Origin: a bacterium
GTDB taxonomy: Bacteria > Desulfobacterota > Binatia > HRBIN30 > CADEER01
DNA: 64,000 nt
Reading direction: 5' to 3'
NCBI GenBank assembly: GCA_019637795.1
Contig: JAHBUY010000005.1
Location: 434,001 to 498,000 of the forward strand
In this document: positions 18,552-26,141 of the stretch, one piece after another
How the letters are laid out: every line of letters begins with the position of its first letter
Position numbering within the stretch: the first letter of the stretch is position 1
Position numbers and translations under genes: made by a program
Notes under the pieces: generated by a model
Database searches by the model: none
Seen by the model: only the letters and a program-made list of their open reading frames with translations
Told to the model about the DNA's origin: nothing

Positions 18552-20576
18552 ATGATTGCGCCGGCCCGCGCCACGATCCCGTTCGCCGCCTGGCTCGCCG
18601 CGCTGCTGCTGGGCGCGAACGGCTGCACCAACGATCCCTATCCATCGGCCGATGCGGCCGCGAAGATCGTCTACGTCGCCTTCCAGGCGCCGCCCAAGAC
18701 CCTCGACCCGCAGGTCTCGTACACGGTGATCGACCACGTCATCACCGGCAACGTCTTCGACACCCTGCTCGAGTACCACTACCTCGATCGCCCGTACCGC
18801 CTGATCCCGGGGCTCGCCGAGGCGGTGCCGCACGGCGAGGCGCGGCCCGAGGGACGGGTCGCCTACACCTTCCGCCTGCGCCCGGATCTGCGCTTCCAGG
18901 ACGACCCGTGCTTCGCGCGCGGCGGCGGGGGGCAGACGACGCGCCGCATCGAGGCCGCCGACGTCGCCTTCGCGCTCGCCCGCATCGCCGACCCCGACGT
19001 CGGCAGCCCGGTGATCGACACCTTCGCCCGCCTGCGCGGCTTCCGCGACTTCTCCGAGCGGCTGCGCGCGGCGCGCGTCGACCCGGCGTTCGCGGCGCGG
19101 CCGGCGCACGAGCAGTACGCGGCGCTCGGCGGCATCGCCGGCGTGCGCGCGCTCGACCCGCTCACCCTCGAGATCGAGCTCGACCAGCCCTATCCGCAGA
19201 TCGTCTACTGGTTCGCCATGCCGTTCACCGCGCCGATGGCCTGGGAGGCGGTCGCCGCCTACGACGGCCGCGACGGCCGGCCGCCGCTCGCCGACCACCC
19301 GGTCGGCGCCGGCCCCTTCCGCCTCGGCCACTACGACCGCCTGAACCGCATCGTCCTCGAGCGCAACGACAACTGGTACGGCATCACCCATCCCGAGTGG
19401 CGCGCCCCCGGCGCGGTGTATCCCGACCGCGGCGAGCCGCAGGACGCCGCCGACGGGCTGCTCGACCCGGCGATGGTCGGCCGCCCCCTTCCCTTCGTCG
19501 ATCGCATCGAGCTGCGCCGCGATCCCGAGCTGGTGCCGGCGTTCATCAAGTTCATGCAGGGCTATTACGACACCTCGCCGATCATCACCGAGAGCTTCGA
19601 CCGCATGGTGCAGCACGGCACCCTCACCCCGGCGATGCGGGCGATGGGTCTGCGGCTCGAGAAGACGGTGACCGCCGGCGTCTACTACGTCGGCTTCAAC
19701 ATGGACGACCCGCTGCTCGGCGCCGCCGCCGGCGCGCGCGGCGAGGCGCTGCGCCAGGCGATGAGCCTGGCGATCGACGGCGACGAATTCCTCCGCCTGT
19801 TCAGCAACGGCCGCGGCATCGCGGCGCAGTCGCCGCTGCCGCCCGGCATCTTCGGCTACGACGCGGCCTACCGGAACCCGTTCCGCCAGCCCGACCTCGG
19901 ACGCGCGGCGCGGCGCCTGGCCGACGCCGGCTACCCGAACGGCATCGATCCGGCGACCGGCCGGCCGCTGCGGATCACCTTCGACGTCCACAACACCACC
20001 GCCCGCGCCCTGCTGCAGTTCCAGTTCCTGGTCGAGTCGTGGAAGCGCATCGGGCTCGACGTCGTCGTCGCCGCCACCGACTACAACCAGTTCCAGGACA
20101 AGGTGCGGCGCGGCGCCTACCAGCTCTTCACCTGGGGCTGGATCGCCGACTACCCGGACCCGGAGAACTTCCTCTTCCTGCTCTACGGGCCGATGGGCCG
20201 GCGGGCGAGCGGCGGCCCCAACACCGCCAACTTCGCCGACCCGGAGTACGACGCGCGCTTCGTCCGCATGCGCGGCCTGGAGGACGGCCCGGAGCGGGCG
20301 GCGCTGATCGCCGAGATGCGCGCCATCAGCGAGCGCCAACGGCCGTGGATCGAGCTCTACCATCCGGAGGACTACGGCGCGCATCACGGCTGGCTCGCCA
20401 ACGTCAAGCCGCCGTCGCTCAGCCTGCCGGCGATGAAGTACTGGGACCTCGCTCCGGGCCCACGGGCCGCGCTGCGCCTCGCCTGGAACCGCCCGGTGCG
20501 CTGGCCGGCGTACGTGCTGCTCGGCCTGGTGGCGATCGCGATCGTGCCCAGCGTGCGGCGGCGCCGGCGCGGATGA
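18552..20576 (+). CDS. ABC transporter substrate-binding protein, family 5 (peptide/nickel type), membrane-anchored
   Basis: This 674-residue protein has an N-terminal hydrophobic segment ending at GANGC (weak lipobox) followed by a family 5 solute-binding fold: APPKTLDPQVSY, a core with GAGPFRLGHYDRLNRIVLERN, and YQLFTWGWIADYPDPENFLF. Family 5 proteins deliver oligopeptides, nickel or similar ligands to OppBC-type permeases. Unusually it ends with a membrane helix (about 645-668) and RRRRRG, so the C-terminus is probably anchored as well. The permease genes follow after 70 bases. Confidence 0.9.
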   Translation: MIAPARATIPFAAWLAALLLGANGCTNDPYPSADAAAKIVYVAFQAPPKTLDPQVSYTVIDHVITGNVFDTLLEYHYLDRPYRLIPGLAEAVPHGEARPEGRVAYTFRLRPDLRFQDDPCFARGGGGQTTRRIEAADVAFALARIADPDVGSPVIDTFARLRGFRDFSERLRAARVDPAFAARPAHEQYAALGGIAGVRALDPLTLEIELDQPYPQIVYWFAMPFTAPMAWEAVAAYDGRDGRPPLADHPVGAGPFRLGHYDRLNRIVLERNDNWYGITHPEWRAPGAVYPDRGEPQDAADGLLDPAMVGRPLPFVDRIELRRDPELVPAFIKFMQGYYDTSPIITESFDRMVQHGTLTPAMRAMGLRLEKTVTAGVYYVGFNMDDPLLGAAAGARGEALRQAMSLAIDGDEFLRLFSNGRGIAAQSPLPPGIFGYDAAYRNPFRQPDLGRAARRLADAGYPNGIDPATGRPLRITFDVHNTTARALLQFQFLVESWKRIGLDVVVAATDYNQFQDKVRRGAYQLFTWGWIADYPDPENFLFLLYGPMGRRASGGPNTANFADPEYDARFVRMRGLEDGPERAALIAEMRAISERQRPWIELYHPEDYGAHHGWLANVKPPSLSLPAMKYWDLAPGPRAALRLAWNRPVRWPAYVLLGLVAIAIVPSVRRRRRG

Positions 20577-20646
20577 TGCCCGACCGACGACGCGGCGCCG
20601 CCGGCGGTGCCGCCGCTCGCCCCACCCGCCCCACCGGCGCGCGTCG

Positions 20647-21612
20647 ATGCTGACCTACCTCCTCCGCCGCCTCGCCTTCGGCCTGCTGACGGTGCTCGGC
20701 GTGCTGCTGCTGCTGTTCGTGCTCTTCTTCCTCGTCGCGACGCCCGACGACGTGGCGCGCAAGGCACTCGGCGACAAGGCGATGCCGGAGGCGATCGAGC
20801 AGTGGAAGGCGAACCACGGCTACCTGCGGCCGCGCGCGTGGAATCCGGCGGCGCCGTTCGACACCATCCTCGCCGACCACCTGCGGCGCATGCTCACCTT
20901 CGACTTCGGCCGCAGCGACGCCGACGACGCGCCGATCAGCGACCGGTTGCGGCGCGGCGTCGGCCCGAGCCTGGCGCTCACCGTGCCGCTGTTCACCATC
21001 GGCCTGCTGCTGGCGATCGCGCTGGCGCTGCTCGTCGCCTACCTGCGCGATTCCCTGCTCGACCGCGCGACGCTGGTCGCGATGGTGGTGCTGATGAGCG
21101 TCTCGCTGCTGCTCTACATCGTCGGCGGCCAGTACCTGCTCGGCAAGGTGCTGCGCTGGTTCCCGATCTCCGGCTTCGACCCGGCGCCGGCGGTGATCGC
21201 GCGCTTTCTCGCCATGCCGGTGCTGATCGGCGTCCTCGCCTCGCTCGGTCCCGAGCTGCGCTACTACCGCGCCGTGTTCCTCGAGGAGCGCGGCCGCGAC
21301 TACGTCCGCACCGCCTACGCCAAGGGCTGCGCCCCGGGGCAGGTGATGCGGCGCCACGTGCTGCGCAACGCCCTGATCCCGATCATCACCAACGTGGTGA
21401 TCGAGATCCCGTTCCTGTTCACCGGCTCGATCCTGCTCGAATCGTTCTTCGGCATCCCGGGCCTCGGCACCATGACCGTCGAGGCGATCAACGGCAACGA
21501 CTTCGCCACCCTGCGCGTCATGGTCTACATCGGCGCCCTGCTCTTCATCGCCGGCCAGCTCGCCACCGACGTCGCCTACGCGCTCGCCGACCCGCGCGTC
21601 CGCCTGGAATGA
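20647..21612 (+). CDS. ABC transporter permease, OppB/DppB type
   Basis: This 321-residue permease with about six helices has an OppB-type N-terminus (MLTYLLRRLAFGLLTVLGV). The cytoplasmic EAA loop reads RDYVRTAYAKGCAPGQVMRRHVLRN (shown in two overlapping parts in the gene, with the key Ala-Lys-Gly), and GSILLESFFGIPGLG is typical of the last helices. With the next gene it forms the membrane channel for the binding protein encoded upstream. One base separates its stop from the next start. Confidence 0.93.
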   Translation: MLTYLLRRLAFGLLTVLGVLLLLFVLFFLVATPDDVARKALGDKAMPEAIEQWKANHGYLRPRAWNPAAPFDTILADHLRRMLTFDFGRSDADDAPISDRLRRGVGPSLALTVPLFTIGLLLAIALALLVAYLRDSLLDRATLVAMVVLMSVSLLLYIVGGQYLLGKVLRWFPISGFDPAPAVIARFLAMPVLIGVLASLGPELRYYRAVFLEERGRDYVRTAYAKGCAPGQVMRRHVLRNALIPIITNVVIEIPFLFTGSILLESFFGIPGLGTMTVEAINGNDFATLRVMVYIGALLFIAGQLATDVAYALADPRVRLE

Positions 21613-21613
21613 C

Positions 21614-22660
21614 ATGATCGAGGCGCACCACCTCTCGAACGCGGCCGTCGCCGCGCTGCTGATCGCCGCCGGCCTGCTGGTCCGCCGCCTGGGCCGCGAT
21701 CCGAGCTGGCGCGGCCTGGCGACCGCGCTCTGGCGCCGCCGCCGCTGGGCGCTGCTCGCCGCGGCGCTCTACGTGGCGATCGGCCTCCTCGACTCGGTCG
21801 CCTGGATCGGCGGCGGGCGCGGCGCCGCCCACGCCGACCTCGTCGCCGCCCACACGCCGCGGACGATCATCGACCGCCTGTTCCCGCTCGACTTCCGCGA
21901 GCGCAGCTACTCCGCGCCGCTCGCCGACCGCGAGCTCTACGGCGGCGAGCCGCTGCGCTTTCCCGGACGCCACCTGCTCGGCACCGACATCCTCGGCCGC
22001 GACGTGCTGCTGCAGACGCTCAAGGGCGTCCGCGTCGCCCTCCTCATCGGCGGCTTCTCCAGCCTGCTGGTCGTGCCGCTGGCGCTGGCCGCCGGCATGG
22101 GGGCCGGCTATTTCGGGCGCCGGGTCGACGACGCCGTGTTCTTCCTCATCAGCACCATCTCCTCGATCCCGACCCTGCTGCTGCTGATCGCCCTGGTGAT
22201 GGCGCTCGGCCGGGGCACCGTGCAGGTGTGCATCGCCCTCGGCGTCACCGGCTGGGTCAGCATGGCGCGCATCCTGCGCGGCGAGACGCTCAAGCTGCGC
22301 GAGCTCGATTACGTCGCGGCGGCGCGCGCCCTCGGCGCCAGCGACTGGCGCATCCTCACCCGCCACGTCCTGCCCAACCTCATGCATCTCGTCGTCATCA
22401 CGCTCGTGCTGCTCTTCTCGCGCCTGGTGCTCACCGAGGCGACGCTGTCGTGGCTCGGCATCGGCGTCGACGGCAGTTGGGGACAGATGATCGACCAGGC
22501 GCGCGACGAGCTGGCGCGCGATCCGATCGTCTGGTGGAACCTCAGCGCCGCCGCCGCCGGGCTCTTCGGCCTCATTCTCGCCGTCAACCTGATCGGCGAC
22601 ACCGTGCGCGACGTGCTGGATCCGCGCCAGCAGACGCGCGCCGCCGGGCCGCCGCCGTGA
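21614..22660 (+). CDS. ABC transporter permease, OppC/DppC type
   Basis: This 348-residue permease has a first helix, a periplasmic segment with GTDILGRDVLLQTLKGVR (the OppC signature), and an EAA loop around LKLRELDYVAAARALGASDW and ILTRHVLPN. The C-terminus matches the OppC pattern of TEATLSWLGIGVDGSWGQM. It pairs with the OppB-like subunit. The stop TGA overlaps the GTG start of the following hydrolase gene (GTGA), so translation is probably coupled. No ATPase gene is found in this operon. Confidence 0.93.
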   Translation: MIEAHHLSNAAVAALLIAAGLLVRRLGRDPSWRGLATALWRRRRWALLAAALYVAIGLLDSVAWIGGGRGAAHADLVAAHTPRTIIDRLFPLDFRERSYSAPLADRELYGGEPLRFPGRHLLGTDILGRDVLLQTLKGVRVALLIGGFSSLLVVPLALAAGMGAGYFGRRVDDAVFFLISTISSIPTLLLLIALVMALGRGTVQVCIALGVTGWVSMARILRGETLKLRELDYVAAARALGASDWRILTRHVLPNLMHLVVITLVLLFSRLVLTEATLSWLGIGVDGSWGQMIDQARDELARDPIVWWNLSAAAAGLFGLILAVNLIGDTVRDVLDPRQQTRAAGPPP

Positions 22661-23499
22661 CCGACGCGACGCCGCGGAGCACTGTCGTCGCGCTGGCGCA
22701 CGGCGCCCGCCTACGCGTGCGCCGCTGCGGCGACCCGAGCGCCCGGCCGCTGCTCTGCCTGCACGGCGCCGGCGCGCATTCCGGGTGGTGGCGGCGCCTG
22801 GCGCCGAGGCTGCTGGCGACGCACCACGTCGTCGCCCCCGACCTGCGCGGCCACGGCGCCAGCGATCACCGCGACTCGTACCTGATCGAGGACTTCGCCG
22901 CCGACTGCCTCGCCCTGCTCGACCGCGTCGGCGCCGGCCCGGTGGACCTGGTCGGCCACTCGATGGGCGGCCGCGTCGCCGCCTGGATCGCCGCCCACCA
23001 TCCGGAGCGCATCCGCGCGCTGGCCCTGCTCGACGCCCGCCTCGGCGCCGTGCCGCGCGAACGCGCCGAGCGCTGGCGCGGCGCCCGCGCCAGCGACGCG
23101 CCGCCGCGCCACTACCCGACCCGCGCCGAGGCCATGGCCGCCTTCCGGCTGACGCCGCCGGAAGCCGACGTCGCGCCGGCGGTGCGCGCCGAGCTCGCCG
23201 CCGACGCCGTGCGCCAACGGCCGGACGGACGCTGGATGATGGCGTTCGACCGCGCCGTGCTGGCGCTCGACGGCAGCCGGGTGGAGGACCTGCTCCCGGT
23301 CGCGGCGCGCATCCGCTGTCCGACCCTCTTCCTGCGCGGCCGCGACAGCACCGTCGTCGGCACCGCGCAGAGCGCCGCGCTCACCGCCGCGCTGCCGCCG
23401 GTGATCCTCGAGACGGTGGCCGGCGGGCACCACTTCCTGCTCGCCCATCCCGACGCGACCGCGCGGCGCGTCGCCGCGTTCCTGTCGGCGAACGCCTGA
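22657..23499 (+). CDS. alpha/beta hydrolase, translationally coupled to the ABC permease
   Basis: GTG 22657 overlaps the permease stop by four bases, which fixes the start and gives 280 residues. The fold is alpha/beta hydrolase: LLCLHGAGAHSGWW, DLRGHGASDH, nucleophile elbow GHSMGGRVAA (Ser), Asp in LRGRDSTVV and a catalytic His in AGGHHFLLAHPD. No signal peptide is seen, so it is cytoplasmic. Coupling to an oligopeptide-type importer suggests it acts on the imported compound, for example as an aminopeptidase or esterase. That is inference from position. A hairpin repeat element begins 40 bases downstream. Confidence 0.9.
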   Translation: MTDATPRSTVVALAHGARLRVRRCGDPSARPLLCLHGAGAHSGWWRRLAPRLLATHHVVAPDLRGHGASDHRDSYLIEDFAADCLALLDRVGAGPVDLVGHSMGGRVAAWIAAHHPERIRALALLDARLGAVPRERAERWRGARASDAPPRHYPTRAEAMAAFRLTPPEADVAPAVRAELAADAVRQRPDGRWMMAFDRAVLALDGSRVEDLLPVAARIRCPTLFLRGRDSTVVGTAQSAALTAALPPVILETVAGGHHFLLAHPDATARRVAAFLSANA

Positions 23500-23539
23500 G
23501 GTCGCGCCTCTCCGCGCTCCGCTCAGGAACTGGACAAGA

Positions 23540-23734
23540 GAACTCTCACCACGGAGGCACGGAGACGCGGAGACGCGGAGACGCGGAACAGCCCGGAGCA
23601 CGAGGGGCACCGGACCGGAATCCCGACCCCACCAGCAATGACCGTACGGATTCCCACCGACCAGCCATCCCGACGCGGTACCCTCCGTGTCTCCGTGCCT
23701 CCGTGGTGAGCTTGTTCGTGTCACATCGAGGTTA
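23540..23734. repeat. dispersed hairpin element with ACGGAG arms, copy A
   Basis: Arms at 23545-23572 and 23683-23710 are complementary at 27 of 28 positions; the minus-strand form of the right arm begins CTCACCACGGAGGCACGGAG. The element is homologous over its whole length to the sequence at 36378-36568, including the region between the arms when one copy is inverted. Its right end runs into the TAA stop of the protease gene at 23732-23734. It encodes no protein. It probably acts as a strong terminator for both neighbouring genes. Confidence 0.85.
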
Positions 23735-25984
23735 GCGCGCGATCGGGATGACGCGGTCGTCCATCCGCGCGCTCCAGGCGCGGACGCTGCGGCCGGTCAC
23801 CGCCGCGTCGCCGGCGGCGGTGAAGTCGACGACCAGCAGCGCCCGCCCGTCGATCGGCAACGGGATCGCGCTCGCCAGCGCGAGGCGCAGGCGTCCCGGC
23901 GGCTCGGCGGTGAAATCGACCAGGGCCGCGTCGCCGAGGTGCGCGGTGCGGACGCGCGTCGGCAGCAGTTGCGCGCCGTCGTAGCGCAGCTCGACCTCGA
24001 GCGCGCTGGCGCTCGCCGGCGCCGACAGGCCCACCGCCACGCGCCAGCGGCCGCCCGGGAGGCGGCGCGGCGGCGAGACCTGCAGCGCCGTCCCGGCCGG
24101 CGCCAGCAGCGGCTCGGCGCTACGCGCCTCCGCCGGCTGCCAACTGCTGTCGCAGTCGCCGATCAGCGCGGCGCGGAAGCTCTGCCCGGCGAGCTGGCCG
24201 GTGAGCGGCGCGTAGCTGAGGGCGCCGGCGCGGCAGCCGGTGACGTCGAGCGCCGGCGCGATGCGCTCCTGGTTGGGGGCGCTGCTGGGGCTGGGAAAGA
24301 AGACGAAATCCGACCCGCACAGGTCGCGCGCCGGCAGCGCGGGGATCGCGCCGGTGACGAGCTGGAGGATGCGCGCCGCGTCGAGCGGGCTGACGCTGCC
24401 GTTGCCGGTCGCGTCGCAGGCGATGCGGTGCTCGGCATCGAGCGCCCGCGCGCCGGCGCTGGCTTGCAACACGATGGCGGCGTCGAGCGCGGTGATCGCG
24501 CCGCTGTTGGGATCGGCGGTCTTCTGCGGCTCCACCGTCCAGGCGCCGGCGGCGAGGTCGTCGACGCCGTAGTCGCCGCCGCCCTGCGTGACGGCGATCG
24601 CGGTGCCGGCGCCGCGCAGCCGGACGCGCGCGCCGGGAACCGGCAGGCCGCTGCCGTAGTAGGTGATGCGGCCGCGGATGCCGCGCGCCCCGGCGGGCGA
24701 CGGGGTGCGGGTCGGCGGGCGCGCCGTCGCGGTGGCCGGCGGCCGCGCGGTGGCCGTCGCGCTCGGCGGCGGCGTCCGGGTGACTGTCGGCGTCGGCGTG
24801 TCGGGCACCGGATAGATGGCGCGCGCGCCGGCGAGGTCGTCGGCGGCCAGCGCCGCGCAGCGGCCGTCGAAGCGCGCCGTGCCGGACATGGTCGCGGTCT
24901 CGTCGGGCGAATGGCCGAGTCCGACGGTGTGGCCGAGCTCGTGGGTGACGATCTGGGCGAGATTGCAGGCGGTCCACTGCGGACAGCCGCCCCAGCCGTT
25001 GGCGATGGTCGCCTTGCCGACCCGGATGCGCCGGTACTCGACGCCGCCGACGTCGCGGCGCTCGTCGGCGTAGCAGTAGCCGCCTATGCCGAGGATGCCG
25101 CGACAGTCGACCGGATCGTCGATCTCGTCGAACGGATCGTCGAAGACGACGCGGTTGGCGCCGTCGCAGCCGGCGAACGACGCCGGCGCGTCGAGCAGGC
25201 CGTCCTCGAGCAGCAACGAGGCGCCGTCGATGCTGCTCCACGTCGCCAGCGCGTCGGCGGCGGCATCGAGCGCCACCGCGCGCCCGAGCGCCGCGTCGCC
25301 GCGGCCGTCGATCAGGAAGCGGATCGGCTGGCCGGCGTCGGCCTCGAACCAGCGCGAGGGATCGCCGAGGTAGGTGAACGGCGCCGCCGGCGGCGCCGGC
25401 ACGCGCGCCGCGATCGTGCGCGCGGCCGCCGCGGGCCGGATCGCCTTCGCCGCCAGCCCGCCCAACACGTCGGCCAGCCGCTCGCCGGCCGATGGCGGAA
25501 TCGGCGCGGCGTCGGCGGGATCGAGCAGCAGCACGTCCCCGAAGCTGCGGATGGCGGTGCCGTCGGCGGCGAGGTCGTACTTGCCCATCGCCATGCCCGT
25601 GGTGCGCAGCGTGCCGCCGGCGGTGTGCTGGAGAAACGCCAGCACGCGCGCCCCCGGCTGGTACTCGGGCGCGCCGAAGATGCGCTCGACGCGGCCGCCG
25701 GCGCGGCCGCCGGGCTCGTCGAGGACCAGCGGCCCGGCGGGCACGGCGCCCAGCACCACCTGCTCGGGCAGCAGCACGACGCGCGTCACCGCGGCACCGT
25801 TCTCGAGGCCGACGGTGGCGACCTCGCGCACGGTGGCGACCACCGCGACGTCCGAGCGCGCGGCGAGCTGCGGCGCGTCCATGCGCACGAACGTCGTCGC
25901 CGTCGCCGGCGCCGCGCATGCGAGCACGCACGCGACCGCCCATGACAGTCGCACCGATGCCCGCGTGCCCGCGTCTCCCCACAT
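23732..25984 (-). CDS. secreted matrixin-type metalloprotease with dockerin-like pair and cohesin-like domain
   Basis: This 750-residue protein starts at ATG 25984 with a signal peptide cut near ATATT. A peptidase M10-like domain (about 200-415) carries the zinc site HELGHTVGLGHS (H-E-x-x-H-x-x-G-x-x-H) followed by ATMSG, where the Met-turn is expected. A Thr/Pro/Ala linker (TPTPTVTRTPPPSATATA) follows, then a carboxypeptidase-regulatory-like domain (GRITYYGSGLPVPGARVRL). Next is a dockerin-like calcium pair (DPNSGAITALDAAIVLQ and DATGNGSVSPLDAARILQ). The C-terminal beta-sandwich resembles cohesin (ALEVELRYDGAQLLP). Its stop codon lies inside the hairpin element. Confidence 0.85.
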   Translation of the reverse strand: MWGDAGTRASVRLSWAVACVLACAAPATATTFVRMDAPQLAARSDVAVVATVREVATVGLENGAAVTRVVLLPEQVVLGAVPAGPLVLDEPGGRAGGRVERIFGAPEYQPGARVLAFLQHTAGGTLRTTGMAMGKYDLAADGTAIRSFGDVLLLDPADAAPIPPSAGERLADVLGGLAAKAIRPAAAARTIAARVPAPPAAPFTYLGDPSRWFEADAGQPIRFLIDGRGDAALGRAVALDAAADALATWSSIDGASLLLEDGLLDAPASFAGCDGANRVVFDDPFDEIDDPVDCRGILGIGGYCYADERRDVGGVEYRRIRVGKATIANGWGGCPQWTACNLAQIVTHELGHTVGLGHSPDETATMSGTARFDGRCAALAADDLAGARAIYPVPDTPTPTVTRTPPPSATATARPPATATARPPTRTPSPAGARGIRGRITYYGSGLPVPGARVRLRGAGTAIAVTQGGGDYGVDDLAAGAWTVEPQKTADPNSGAITALDAAIVLQASAGARALDAEHRIACDATGNGSVSPLDAARILQLVTGAIPALPARDLCGSDFVFFPSPSSAPNQERIAPALDVTGCRAGALSYAPLTGQLAGQSFRAALIGDCDSSWQPAEARSAEPLLAPAGTALQVSPPRRLPGGRWRVAVGLSAPASASALEVELRYDGAQLLPTRVRTAHLGDAALVDFTAEPPGRLRLALASAIPLPIDGRALLVVDFTAAGDAAVTGRSVRAWSARMDDRVIPIAR

Positions 25985-26141
25985 GGCCGGTCATCCGGGC
26001 AGCGAATTGCATGCCATGAACCCTGCGGGCGCCGCCCTGCCCGGCGGCGCGACGCGCGCGACGGCGAAGCGTCAAAACGATTCGCCGCAGCGGGGCGCAT
26101 GCGGGGGCGCGCCGCGCCGCGGAACGTGCGCGCCCCCGCGC

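Noticed and set aside
23550..23735. Frames giving HGGTETRRRGDAE-like peptides, a pattern found in many databases
   Set aside because: The peptide comes from the ACGGAG hairpin repeat read as protein. It has no start signal and overlaps the repeat arms exactly.
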